64,000 bases of DNA, from positions 62,001-126,000 of the forward strand of contig NZ_JAEHOB010000001.1 in assembly GCF_016464705.1 (NCBI RefSeq), given 5' to 3'. Below are positions 38,702 through 46,680 of this stretch, one piece after another. The stretch comes from Qaidamihabitans albus (GTDB lineage Bacteria > Actinomycetota > Actinomycetes > Mycobacteriales > Pseudonocardiaceae). A program made the translations under genes and the position numbers. Each line of letters opens with the position of its first letter. The first letter of the stretch is position 1. The notes below the pieces were generated by a model. That model saw nothing but the letters and a program-made list of their open reading frames with translations. It ran no database searches and was not told the DNA's origin.

Positions 38702-39630
38702 GCGGGAAAGCGCCGGGCAAGGTCGCGGTCGTCACGGGCGCGACGCGGGGCTGCGGCCGGGCGATCGCGGTGGAGCTGGGCCGGCTGGGGGCGACCGTGT
38801 TCGTCACCGGGCGCACGACCCGGGAACGCCGCTCGCCCATCGGCAGGCCGGAGACCATCGAGGAGACGGCCGAGCTGGTCGCCGCGGCCGGCGGCCGGGG
38901 GATCCCGGTCCGCTGCGACTTCACCTCCGTGTCCGAGGTGGACGCACTGCGCGACCGGATCGAGTCCGAAGTGGATGGCAGACTGGACGTGCTGGTCGAC
39001 GACGTGTGGGGTGGCGACCCGTTCGTCGACTTCGGCTCCGCCTACTGGGACTCGGACCTGGACCGGGCGCTGTCGGTGGTCCGCAACGGGGTGGAGACGC
39101 ACCTGATCGCGCTGCACCGGTTGCTGCCGCTGCTCGTGCGCAGGCCAGGTGGTCTGGTCGTCGAGGTCACCGACGGGGACAACGACGACTACGTCGGCGC
39201 GGGCATCCCGTACTACCTGGTGAAGTCGGGCGTGCGGGCGCTCGGCAGGGCGCTCGGTGCCGAGCTGGCCGAGCATTCGTGTACCGGGCTGGCCGTGTCG
39301 CCCGGTTTCCTGCGCTCGGAGGCGATGCTGGAGCACTTCGGCGTCACCGAGGAGAACTGGCGCGACGCGGTGACCGATCCGGCGATCCCGGACGGGCCGG
39401 ACTTCGCCGTGTCGGAGACGCCGTACTACCTGGCGCGCGGGGTGGCGGCACTGGCGACCGATCCGGATGTGGCCCGCCTCGCCGGGCGGACGCTGGCTTC
39501 GTGGACGCTGATGCACACCTACGGCCACACCGACCTCGACGGCAGCAGGCCGGACTTCGGCCGGTGGTTCCGCGAGGTGCATCAGGCCGGCCGCGACCCA
39601 CGCACCGTCGACGCGACGGCGTACCGCTAG
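38698..39630 (+). CDS. Short-chain dehydrogenase/reductase coupled to TetR
   Basis: 310 residues, longer than a classical SDR by about 50 at the C-terminus. The cofactor motif is VAVVTGATRGCGRAIA (about 9-24), the sheet motif LDVLVDDVWGGDPF replaces the usual NNAG, and the active-site YYLVK (YxxxK) is present near residue 176. The closing part (TYGHTDLDGSRPDFGRWFREV) is characteristic of a poorly studied SDR branch. ATG overlaps the TetR stop. Substrate unknown. Confidence 0.82.
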   Translation: MSGKAPGKVAVVTGATRGCGRAIAVELGRLGATVFVTGRTTRERRSPIGRPETIEETAELVAAAGGRGIPVRCDFTSVSEVDALRDRIESEVDGRLDVLVDDVWGGDPFVDFGSAYWDSDLDRALSVVRNGVETHLIALHRLLPLLVRRPGGLVVEVTDGDNDDYVGAGIPYYLVKSGVRALGRALGAELAEHSCTGLAVSPGFLRSEAMLEHFGVTEENWRDAVTDPAIPDGPDFAVSETPYYLARGVAALATDPDVARLAGRTLASWTLMHTYGHTDLDGSRPDFGRWFREVHQAGRDPRTVDATAYR

Positions 39631-39639
39631 CGCACCGCC

Positions 39640-39766
39640 CGCGAGTCCCCCACTGGAGCCCGCGAGTTCTGCATCCATGCCCGCGAGTTCCCCGCTCGCG
39701 GCACCGTCCGCTCGCGGCGCTCGCGGCCCGAACGCGGAACTCGCGGGTCTGAACGGGGGACTCGCG
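39640..39766. repeat. 127-bp nested inverted repeat of CGCGAGT units between convergent genes
   Basis: CGCGAGTCCCCC (39640-39651) pairs with GGGGGACTCGCG (39755-39766), and CCCGCGAGTTC (39659-39669) with GAACTCGCGGG (39737-39747). A further CCCGCGAGTTCC lies at 39680-39691, so the left arm has three direct units. It fills the gap between the SDR and response-regulator stops and can fold into a long cruciform or terminator. Confidence 0.75.
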
Positions 39767-39769
39767 AGG

Positions 39770-40426
39770 TCAGGAGGTGCCGGGGCGGGCGAGGCCGGTC
39801 TCGTAGGCGAGCACCACGGCCTGCACCCGGTCCCGCAGGTCCAGCTTCGCCAGTATCCGGCCGACGTGCGTCTTCACCGTCGCCTCGGAGAGGAACAGCC
39901 GCTCGGCGATCTCCGTGTTCGACAGCCCTTTCGCCACCAGCGCGAGCACCTCACGTTCCCGTTCGGTGAGCACGTCGAGCTCGGCCGCGTCGCGCAGCGG
40001 CACGCCGCCCGAGCCGACGAAGCGGTCCAGCAGCCTGCGCGTCACCGACGGCGACATCACCGCGTCCCCTTCGGCCACCGCACGCAGCGCCGACACCAGG
40101 TGGTCCGGCGGTGTGTCCTTGAGCAGGAAGCCGCTGGCCCCGCCCTGCAGCGCCGAGTAGACGTACTCGTCGAGGTCGAAGGTCGTCATCACCAGTACCC
40201 GCGACGTGCCCTCCCCCACGATCAGCTTCGTCGCCTCCACGCCGTCGAGCACCGGCATCCGGACGTCCATCAGCACCACGTCAGGGCGCAGCTCCCCGGC
40301 CAGCCGCACCGCGGCGGCGCCGTCGGCGGCCTCGCCGACCAGATCGATGTCGGGCTGCGCGCCGAGCACCATGCGGAACCCGACGCGCATGAGCTCCTGG
40401 TCGTCGACGACCACGACTCGGATCAT
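39770..40426 (-). CDS. NarL/LuxR-family response regulator
   Basis: 218 residues. Receiver: D8/D9, phospho-acceptor D54 (LMDVRMPVLDG), Lys in GFLLKD. The DNA-binding domain is LTEREREVLALVAKGLSNTEIAERLFLSEATVKTHVGRIL (about 150-190). Its ATG overlaps the stop of its kinase gene by 4 bases. It is a paralogue of the regulator at 26863, with a different kinase. Confidence 0.92.
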   Translation of the reverse strand: MIRVVVVDDQELMRVGFRMVLGAQPDIDLVGEAADGAAAVRLAGELRPDVVLMDVRMPVLDGVEATKLIVGEGTSRVLVMTTFDLDEYVYSALQGGASGFLLKDTPPDHLVSALRAVAEGDAVMSPSVTRRLLDRFVGSGGVPLRDAAELDVLTEREREVLALVAKGLSNTEIAERLFLSEATVKTHVGRILAKLDLRDRVQAVVLAYETGLARPGTS

Positions 40427-41640
40427 GTCGTCAACCTAACGGGCAGTGAGGCCCGCACCCGCCAGCCGCCACCGAAGTCGGGGCCCGCGGTCAGCGTGCC
40501 GCCGAAGACGTTCGCGCGCTCGCGCATGCCGATCAGGCCGTTGCCGCCCGGCACGGGCCCGGATCCGTCGGTCGGGACCAGCGACCGTGCCCTGCCCGCG
40601 CCGTCGTCGCTCACCTCGACGTGCACCGTGTCGCCGGTTTCGGCGGTATCGGTGGCCCCTGACCGCCACACGCGCACGTGTGCCCGGGCGCCCTGCCCGG
40701 CGTGCTTCAGCGTGTTCGTGAGCGATTCCTGCACGATCCGGTACACCCCCAGCGAGACGCCGGCCGGGATGTCGGCGAGGTCGTCGCCGAGGTCGAGCTG
40801 CACCGGAAGCCCGGCCGTGCGCATCCGGTCGGCCAGCTCCGCAAGCGCCGCCGCGTTGGGCTGCGGCACCCTCGGCTCGATCCTGTTCTCCTCGTCGCGG
40901 AGCACCTCGAGCAGCCGCCGCAGCTCCGCCAGCGCGCCCCGGCCGGTCTCCGAGATCGTCCGCACGGCGCGCTCGGCGATCTCCGGGTTGGAGCGGATCG
41001 CGTACGATGCGCCGTCCGCCTGCACCACGATCACGCTCACCGCGTGCGCCACCACGTCGTGCAGCTCCCTGGCGATGCGGCCGCGCTCCTCGCCGACCGC
41101 GATCCGCGCGGCCTGGTCGCGCTCGGTCTCCAGCAGGTGCAGCCGTGCCTCCACCTCCGCGTGATAGGCGCGACGCGCACCGACGAACTCGCCCAGCAAC
41201 CAGCACAGAGCCATCAGCAGCACGGTGACGACCGAGCTGACCAGCCAGTCCTCGCGGTTCTGAACGCCCAGCTGCACCACGCTGGCGGCCAGCATCAGCC
41301 CGAAGTAGAGCGCACCCTGGCGGCGCCCCACGTAGACGATCACGCTGTAGACGCTGATCCCGCTCGCGATGAGGCTGGACACGCCCAGCTCCAGCCCCGC
41401 GTGCACGCCGCCGACGACCAGCACCGCGTAGGCGACCGTGAGCGGGTACCGCCGCCGGAACACCAGCGGCAGCACCAGCGCGGCGTCGACCGGCAGCGCG
41501 ACGAACCACGGCTTCGGTGGGACCTCCTCGGTGGCGTTGTTGATCGCGAAGAAGAGGATGTCGATGAGCAGCAGCAGTCCCGCGACGATGCTGTCGCCCA
41601 CCATCGGATGGGCTCGCATCCACAGGCTGAACCGGCGCAC
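40423..41640 (-). CDS. Membrane sensor histidine kinase (HisKA_3 type)
   Basis: 405 residues from GTG 41640, chosen because TACGGT lies 6 nt upstream; ATGs at 41694 and 41721 remain possible. Five or six helices cover residues 13-150. A short coiled linker leads to RIARELHDVVAHAVSVIVV with phospho-His194. The ATPase has ESLTNTLKHAGQGA and GNGLIGMRERANVFGG. It is divergent from the dynamin cassette, so the system may respond to envelope conditions relevant to that cassette; this is only positional inference. Confidence 0.88.
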   Translation of the reverse strand: MRRFSLWMRAHPMVGDSIVAGLLLLIDILFFAINNATEEVPPKPWFVALPVDAALVLPLVFRRRYPLTVAYAVLVVGGVHAGLELGVSSLIASGISVYSVIVYVGRRQGALYFGLMLAASVVQLGVQNREDWLVSSVVTVLLMALCWLLGEFVGARRAYHAEVEARLHLLETERDQAARIAVGEERGRIARELHDVVAHAVSVIVVQADGASYAIRSNPEIAERAVRTISETGRGALAELRRLLEVLRDEENRIEPRVPQPNAAALAELADRMRTAGLPVQLDLGDDLADIPAGVSLGVYRIVQESLTNTLKHAGQGARAHVRVWRSGATDTAETGDTVHVEVSDDGAGRARSLVPTDGSGPVPGGNGLIGMRERANVFGGTLTAGPDFGGGWRVRASLPVRLTT

Positions 41641-41646
41641 CCGCTC

Positions 41647-41652
41647 ACCGTA
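41647..41652 (-). promoter_or_regulatory. -10 hexamer TACGGT, predicted leaderless start at 41640
   Basis: The plus-strand ACCGTA is six bases from the kinase GTG. Confidence 0.5.
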
Positions 41653-41757
41653 GGTCGCGGGGCCGTGCCCACGCGTCCACCTGCGGTCGCACATTCGGTG
41701 CGAGCACGGGATGAGCCGCATGGCACGATTCGGAGTCGAGACCTGAGAGGGGGCACG

Positions 41758-43341
41758 GTGACGGCAGCGGAGCAGGGGCGGCCCGCGGGGCCGCTCTCGG
41801 TTTCGGTCGCCAACCTGTGCCGCCGGCTGCAGCCGCAGGTCTCCGCGCGTACCGCGGCCGGGTTCGCCGAGGTGCTGCGCAGGCTCGGCGGCCCTCTGCA
41901 GGTCGCCGTCGCCGGCCGGATCAAGTCCGGCAAGTCCACGCTCGTCAACGCGCTGATCGGGCGGTGCGTGGCGCCCACGGACATCGGTGAGTGCACGCGG
42001 CTGGTCACCCGTTTCCAGTACGGCACCGTCGACCGGATCGAGGTCGTCTTCCACGACGGCCGCAAGCAGGTGCTGCCGTTCGCCCCGGACGGGATGATCC
42101 CGGCCGATCTCGGCGTGGACGTCGCCGAGGTCTCCCACCTCGAGGCGTACCTGACCAGCGCGGTACTCCAGGGCATGACCGTGATCGACACGCCAGGGCT
42201 CGGCTCGCTCGACGCGGCGTCGGTGTCCCGGACCGAGCAGCTGCTGGCCGGTGGTGACCGGGCCAAGGGCACGGAGGACACGGACGACACGGAAGGCTCG
42301 GACGAGCTGGACGACACCTCGCGCAGTGCCGTCGCCGGCGCGGAGGCCGTCCTCTATGTCGTCACCCAGGGCGTCCGCGCCGACGACCAGCAGGCGCTCG
42401 CGGCGTTCACCGCGGCTACCGCGAGCCGCGAGGCGGGCCCCGTCAACGCGATCGCTGTGCTCAACAAGGCCGACACGATCCCGCCCGAGTCGGTGGAGGG
42501 TGCGGACGGCGACGTCTGGAAGGCGGCCACCGTGCTCGCCGGAAAGCAGGCCGAGCTGCTGCGGCCACGGGTCGCGGACGTGCTGCCGATGATCGGCCTG
42601 CTCGCCGAGTCGGCCGAGTCCGGCCGCTTCACCTCGGCCGACGCGGACGTGCTGCGCCAGGTGGCCGCACTGGAGGACGAGGCTCTGGAGATGATGCTCA
42701 TCTCGGCCGACATGTTCACCAGCTGGGAGTGCGACGTGCCGGCGGGGGTGCGGCTACGCCTGCTGGAGAAGCTCGACCTGTACGGGATCCGGTGCGCGAC
42801 CGAGGCGATCCGCGCCGAGCCGGGCATCACCGCGGGCGCTCTGCGCCGGACCCTGCTGGACTCCTCCGGCCTCGCCGCGGTGCGGGGCAGGCTGAACACG
42901 GTGTTCGCCGCCCGCGCGGACGGCATCAAGGCGGCCGCCGCGCTCGCGTCGGTCACCGCGCTGGCCCACGCCTCGGGTGACCAGGCCGAACGTCAGCGCG
43001 TACACGACGCCATCGAGGTGCTGCTCGCGAAGCCGGAGGCGCACCAGCTACGGCTGCTGGAGGCGCTCACACTCGTCGCCTCCGGCGCGGTGGACATGCC
43101 CGAGGACCTCGCCGACGAGGTACTTCGGGTGGGCAGCAACGCCGATATCGCGGCCCAGCTCGGCAAGCCCGGCGGTGCGCGGGCCGACCTGGCGGTGTAC
43201 GCGCTGGAACGGGCAGGCTGGTGGCGCTCGTTCGCCTCCTTCGGGGCCACGCCCGCGCAGAGCCGGGTGGCGCACGTGGTGCACCGCGCGTACTTCCTCA
43301 TCTGGCAGCAGCTCCGGGACCCGACGGGAGGCCGACGTTGA
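41758..43341 (+). CDS. Dynamin-like GTPase 1
   Basis: 527 residues. GTPase motifs: P-loop AGRIKSGKSTLVNAL (53-60 core), G2 Thr in DIGECTRLVT, G3 DTPGLGS (144-150), G4 NKAD (236-239). An acidic insert rich in Asp, Thr and Glu (about 170-188) lies in the G domain. The remaining half is helical with no clear membrane segment. AGAGGGGG precedes GTG 41758. The TTG of the next gene overlaps its stop, so it is coupled to the GrpE-like protein. Bacterial dynamins remodel or protect membranes; this type often occurs in pairs that act together. Confidence 0.82.
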   Translation: MTAAEQGRPAGPLSVSVANLCRRLQPQVSARTAAGFAEVLRRLGGPLQVAVAGRIKSGKSTLVNALIGRCVAPTDIGECTRLVTRFQYGTVDRIEVVFHDGRKQVLPFAPDGMIPADLGVDVAEVSHLEAYLTSAVLQGMTVIDTPGLGSLDAASVSRTEQLLAGGDRAKGTEDTDDTEGSDELDDTSRSAVAGAEAVLYVVTQGVRADDQQALAAFTAATASREAGPVNAIAVLNKADTIPPESVEGADGDVWKAATVLAGKQAELLRPRVADVLPMIGLLAESAESGRFTSADADVLRQVAALEDEALEMMLISADMFTSWECDVPAGVRLRLLEKLDLYGIRCATEAIRAEPGITAGALRRTLLDSSGLAAVRGRLNTVFAARADGIKAAAALASVTALAHASGDQAERQRVHDAIEVLLAKPEAHQLRLLEALTLVASGAVDMPEDLADEVLRVGSNADIAAQLGKPGGARADLAVYALERAGWWRSFASFGATPAQSRVAHVVHRAYFLIWQQLRDPTGGRR

Positions 43342-43832
43342 GCGTGTGGTTTCGCAAGGGCAGGCAGGACACCGAGGACATCCAGGCCACCCAGGGCACC
43401 CAGGGCACGGACGAACCGACCGGCCAGATTCCGGCCGAGATGATCGCGGACGCCGATCGGGGAACCGAGCCGGAGTGTGCCGCGTCGGAACCGGATGTGG
43501 AGCCCGTAGGACTTGCCGCAGGCGGCCGGATCGAGCACGACCAGGCGCTCGCCGACCGCCAGGCGCTCATCCAGCTGTGTCTGTACGCGCTCGACCGGGC
43601 GCGCAGTGGTGGCGTGGCCGAACGTCTCGAACAGGGCCTCGCGGGGATCGGCGTGCGCGCCCTGCGGCCGGACGGGCAGCGGTTCGATCCGGCCCAGCAC
43701 GAGGCGGGCGGTGCCGTGCCGACCGCCGACGCCGGGCTGGAGGGGACCATCGCCGAAACCGAGGTGGTGGGTTTCGCCGACCACGACCGGCTGCTGCGTG
43801 CCCCGGTGGTGACCGTCTACACCCGCCGTTAG
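43338..43832 (+). CDS. GrpE-like nucleotide-exchange protein
   Basis: 164 residues from TTG 43338 (GGGAGG upstream; the TTGA overlaps the previous stop), or GTG 43344. The C-terminal part matches the GrpE beta domain: GVRALRPDGQRFDPAQHEAGG, then EGTIAETEVVGFADHDRLLRAPVVTVY. The long N-terminal coiled coil of true GrpE is mostly missing, replaced by a low-complexity acidic region with short repeats (TQGTQGT). No dnaK or dnaJ is nearby, so this is not the housekeeping grpE. It may act with an Hsp70-like partner encoded elsewhere in dynamin function. Confidence 0.7.
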   Translation: MSVWFRKGRQDTEDIQATQGTQGTDEPTGQIPAEMIADADRGTEPECAASEPDVEPVGLAAGGRIEHDQALADRQALIQLCLYALDRARSGGVAERLEQGLAGIGVRALRPDGQRFDPAQHEAGGAVPTADAGLEGTIAETEVVGFADHDRLLRAPVVTVYTRR

Positions 43833-43842
43833 GGGCCCGCGA

Positions 43843-43848
43843 TACTGT
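43843..43848 (+). promoter_or_regulatory. -10 hexamer TACTGT, predicted leaderless start at 43856
   Basis: Seven bases separate it from the GTG of the second dynamin gene, implying its own promoter inside the cassette. Confidence 0.45.
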
Positions 43849-43855
43849 CCGGGCC

Positions 43856-45709
43856 GTGACCACGGCTTCCCCGCTCGGCAAGCCCGCGCTGCCCGCCCAG
43901 GTCAGGCAGGCCCGCGAAGCTCTGTTGGCCCTGTTGCGCAACCTCGACCCGCAGGCCGCGAAATGGGTCGAGGACCAGCGCCGCGCCCGGAGCAAGAAGC
44001 CGACGGTCGTCGTGGTCGGCGAGACCAACCGCGGCAAGAGCTCGCTGGTCAACGCCCTGCTCGCCGCACCGGGGCTGTCCCCGGTCGACGCCGACGTCGC
44101 CACCGCGACCTACCTCGTGTTCGACCACTCGCCGGAATGGCTCGCGCAGGCGTGCTACCCGGGCCAGCTCGCTCCGGTGGGCTTTCCGCTCGACGAGCTC
44201 GTCCGCTGGGTATCGGCGTCGCACGAGCTGCCCGAGGGCCAGCTCCCGCCGCGGCACGTCGAGGTCTCCGGCCCCGTCCCGCTGCTCGAACGGGTCTCGG
44301 TGGTGGACACGCCGGGGGTCGGCGGCCTGGACTCGGTACACGGCGAGCTCGCCATCGAGGCGTCCGCCAACGCCACCGCACTGCTGTTCGTCGTCGACGC
44401 GTCGGCCCCTTTCACGGCCAGTGAGCTGGACTTCCTGCACCGCATGTCAGACCGGGTCGAGACCGTGCTCTTCGCCCTCTCCAAGGCCGACCAGTTCCGT
44501 GGCTGGCGGGAGGTGCTCGAGGCCGACCGCGAGCTGCTGGCCGAGCACGCCCCCCGGTTCGCCGACGCGACGTTCCACCCGGTATCGGCGCGCATGTTCG
44601 AGCTGGCGGACCGCGCGCCGAACGAGCAGGCGGCCGGAATGCTCCGGGAGAAGTCCGGGGTGGCCGAGTTGCAGGGTGCCCTGCAGGAGATGCTGCTCGG
44701 CCGTTCGGTGATGCTCGGCGAGGCGAACACCCTACGTGCGCTCTCCAGTGCGCTCGGTGAGCAGCACGCCAGGCTCAATGCGGAGCGCAGGGCGCTCTCC
44801 GCGGGCGAGGCAGAGGCCGAGAAGCTGCGGGAGCGGCGCGACGAGCTCGCCGCCGAGCGCCGGTCCTCCACTCGCGGCTGGCAGCTGAAGCTGCGCGGCG
44901 AGGTACAGCGGACCCGCGTGGAGATCGGGCACGAGGCCAGTCGGCAGATGCGCGACGCCCAGTCGCACTTCCGGCAGCTGATCGACGCGGCCAAGCGCGA
45001 GGAGCTCGCCGCGCTGCCGCAGCAGGTCGACATCGCCCTCCAGACGATCTCGCAGCGGGTGTCGGCGATGCTGGCGCAGCGGCTCAACCAGGTCACCGAC
45101 GTGGCGCTGTCCGAGCTGTTCTCGGCCGAGGAGCTCGACATCATCCGTGCCCAGTTCGCCCGTGCGGGCGGGCCACCCGTGGTGCTGCGGCCTCCCGACA
45201 AGCGGCCGCCGACGGCCGAGGACAAGCTCCTGGTGTTCATGGGCGTGTCCGGCGGGGCGGGCGCCGCCAAGCTGGCCGCGGCCCCGCTGGCCGGCTTCGT
45301 GCTGTTCAACCCGGTGGTGCTGCCCGCGACGATCGTGATCGGCCTCGGCGCAGGCTGGTGGATGGCCCGCACCCGCAGGCACGCCGCCGACAAGCAGCAC
45401 ACCAAGCAGTGGCTCGTCGAGTCGATCGCCGACGCCCGATCGACACTGGACCAGCTGGTGGCCGAGCAGCTCATCGAGGCCGAGCAGCAGCTTTCGCTCG
45501 CCCTCGACGACGCGCTGAGCAGGCGGATCGAGGCGATCGAGGCCGAGCTGAAGGAAGTCGACAAGACGATCAAGATGGGCGCGCAGGAGCGGGCGAAGCA
45601 GCTCTCCCTGGTGACCAAGCAGGTCAAGGAGGTCGCCGAGGGCCGGGAGCGGGCGGAGAGCTTCCTGCTGCGGATTCGCACGCTGCGTGACCGGCCGCGG
45701 GACGGATGA
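43856..45709 (+). CDS. Dynamin-like GTPase 2 with a membrane hairpin
   Basis: 617 residues. P-loop VVGETNRGKSSLVNAL (55-62 core), G2 Thr in DVATATYLVF, G3 DTPGVGGLDS (151-160), G4 SKAD (209-212) where Asn is replaced by Ser. Long coiled-coil helices (about 290-400) are followed by a two-helix hydrophobic hairpin (about 462-502, AAPLAGFVLFNPVVLPATIVIGLG) and a second coiled coil to the end. This is the classic bacterial dynamin shape with a membrane-inserting paddle. It likely pairs with GTPase 1 on the inner leaflet. Confidence 0.85.
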   Translation: MTTASPLGKPALPAQVRQAREALLALLRNLDPQAAKWVEDQRRARSKKPTVVVVGETNRGKSSLVNALLAAPGLSPVDADVATATYLVFDHSPEWLAQACYPGQLAPVGFPLDELVRWVSASHELPEGQLPPRHVEVSGPVPLLERVSVVDTPGVGGLDSVHGELAIEASANATALLFVVDASAPFTASELDFLHRMSDRVETVLFALSKADQFRGWREVLEADRELLAEHAPRFADATFHPVSARMFELADRAPNEQAAGMLREKSGVAELQGALQEMLLGRSVMLGEANTLRALSSALGEQHARLNAERRALSAGEAEAEKLRERRDELAAERRSSTRGWQLKLRGEVQRTRVEIGHEASRQMRDAQSHFRQLIDAAKREELAALPQQVDIALQTISQRVSAMLAQRLNQVTDVALSELFSAEELDIIRAQFARAGGPPVVLRPPDKRPPTAEDKLLVFMGVSGGAGAAKLAAAPLAGFVLFNPVVLPATIVIGLGAGWWMARTRRHAADKQHTKQWLVESIADARSTLDQLVAEQLIEAEQQLSLALDDALSRRIEAIEAELKEVDKTIKMGAQERAKQLSLVTKQVKEVAEGRERAESFLLRIRTLRDRPRDG

Positions 45710-45842
45710 GCAAGGCGGCGCGGAGCGCCTCGTCCGGGAGTGGTGGCCGGGTGACGGGTGGGATGGTGCCGGGAACCGAACCGGAATACCGTGAGTCCTA
45801 CTAGCCGAGAAGTCGATGAGCCTGACCAGAGGGGGAGTTCCC

Positions 45843-46538
45843 GTGTGGGTCGACGAGAGTGGTGGAACGGACACCGCTGAGACCACTGGCGCCTCGGACG
45901 AGATGACCGTCACCGTCGAGGGTGAGGAGTACTCCGCCGACGTCAACTTCGACATCGACGACGACGGTGTCGAGGACACGGCGGTCATCGAGCACGCCGA
46001 CGGCAGCGGCCAGGCATTCGTCGACAACGACGGCGACGGCGCGGCCGACGAGTACATCCAGCTCGACGCGGAGGGCAACGTCCTCGCGCACGCCGAGTAC
46101 GACGAGGCGAGCGGGGACTGGGTCTCGGTCGAACCGGGCGGCACGGGCACCGAGAGCCCCGGCACCGAGACCGGCGCGGGCGGCACGATCACGGCGGACA
46201 TGCCGAACGGGGAGGTGGAGGTCGGGCCCGCCACCGTGGACACCAACGAGGACGGGGTGAACGACACCGCCGTCGTCGAGGACGCGGACGGCAACACCAT
46301 CGCCTTCACCGACGTCAACGGTGACGGCGACGCCGACGTCGCGGTCATCATCGACTCGAACGGCGACTCGACCGTGTACGAGCACACCGGTGACGGCGAA
46401 TGGACCGAGGCCGACGATGCGGGCGCCGGGACGGGGGACGCAGGCGGCAGCGATCGCCTCTGGGGTGGCGGCCAGGAGCCCGTCGAGGGCGTCGCCAAGA
46501 TCGACTCCGCGACCGGGCAGTGGATCAGCCAGAACTGA
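45843..46538 (+). CDS. Asp-rich two-repeat protein, possible Ca2+ binder (DUF6802-like)
   Basis: 231 residues from GTG 45843, which has AGGGGGAG upstream; an ATG at 45816 lacks a ribosome site. Very acidic, no signal peptide or membrane helix. Two repeats of about 65 residues contain DIDDDGVEDTAVIEHADG / DNDGDGAADEYIQLD and DTNEDGVNDTAVVEDADG / DVNGDGDADVAVIID, that is, DxDxDG calcium-binding loops. Repeat two ends in TVYEHTGDGEWTE. Similar proteins are common in Pseudonocardiaceae, of unknown function. It follows the dynamin cassette by 133 bp on the same strand. Confidence 0.65.
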   Translation: MWVDESGGTDTAETTGASDEMTVTVEGEEYSADVNFDIDDDGVEDTAVIEHADGSGQAFVDNDGDGAADEYIQLDAEGNVLAHAEYDEASGDWVSVEPGGTGTESPGTETGAGGTITADMPNGEVEVGPATVDTNEDGVNDTAVVEDADGNTIAFTDVNGDGDADVAVIIDSNGDSTVYEHTGDGEWTEADDAGAGTGDAGGSDRLWGGGQEPVEGVAKIDSATGQWISQN

Positions 46539-46570
46539 CCCGGACAGCGCACAAACCCATATCGGACAAT

Positions 46571-46612
46571 ACGGCGAAGGCCCGACACAGATCTGTGCCG
46601 GGCCTTCGCCGT
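46571..46612 (+). terminator. Terminator hairpin after the Asp-rich protein gene
   Basis: A 42-bp palindrome with a single mismatch, arms 46571-46591 (ACGGCGAAGGCCC...) and 46592-46612. It separates that gene from the pckG promoter. Confidence 0.85.
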
Positions 46613-46641
46613 GCTGTGCGGGAAAGTCTTTCGTGCTGGCG

Positions 46642-46676
46642 CGATTCAGCGGCATCTGAATCGATTCCCTTATCGT
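46642..46676 (+). promoter_or_regulatory. pckG promoter with an 8-bp inverted-repeat operator
   Basis: CGATTCAG (46642-46649) and CTGAATCG (46656-46663) form a perfect dyad with a 6-bp spacer, centred near the expected -35. TATCGT (46671-46676) is the probable -10, placing the RNA start at about 46682, the first base of a structured leader. A transcription factor controlling gluconeogenesis is the likely ligand. Confidence 0.5.
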
Positions 46677-46680
46677 TCTT

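Noticed and set aside
39640-39766. Repeated CGCGAGT units as a CRISPR array
   Set aside because: Units are short, irregularly spaced, and arranged as an inverted repeat rather than as direct repeats with unique spacers; no cas gene is present.
40427-40439. TAGGTT six bases before the second response regulator as a leaderless promoter
   Set aside because: It lies inside the 3' end of the overlapping kinase gene, and the ATGA overlap already explains translation; chance is a sufficient explanation.
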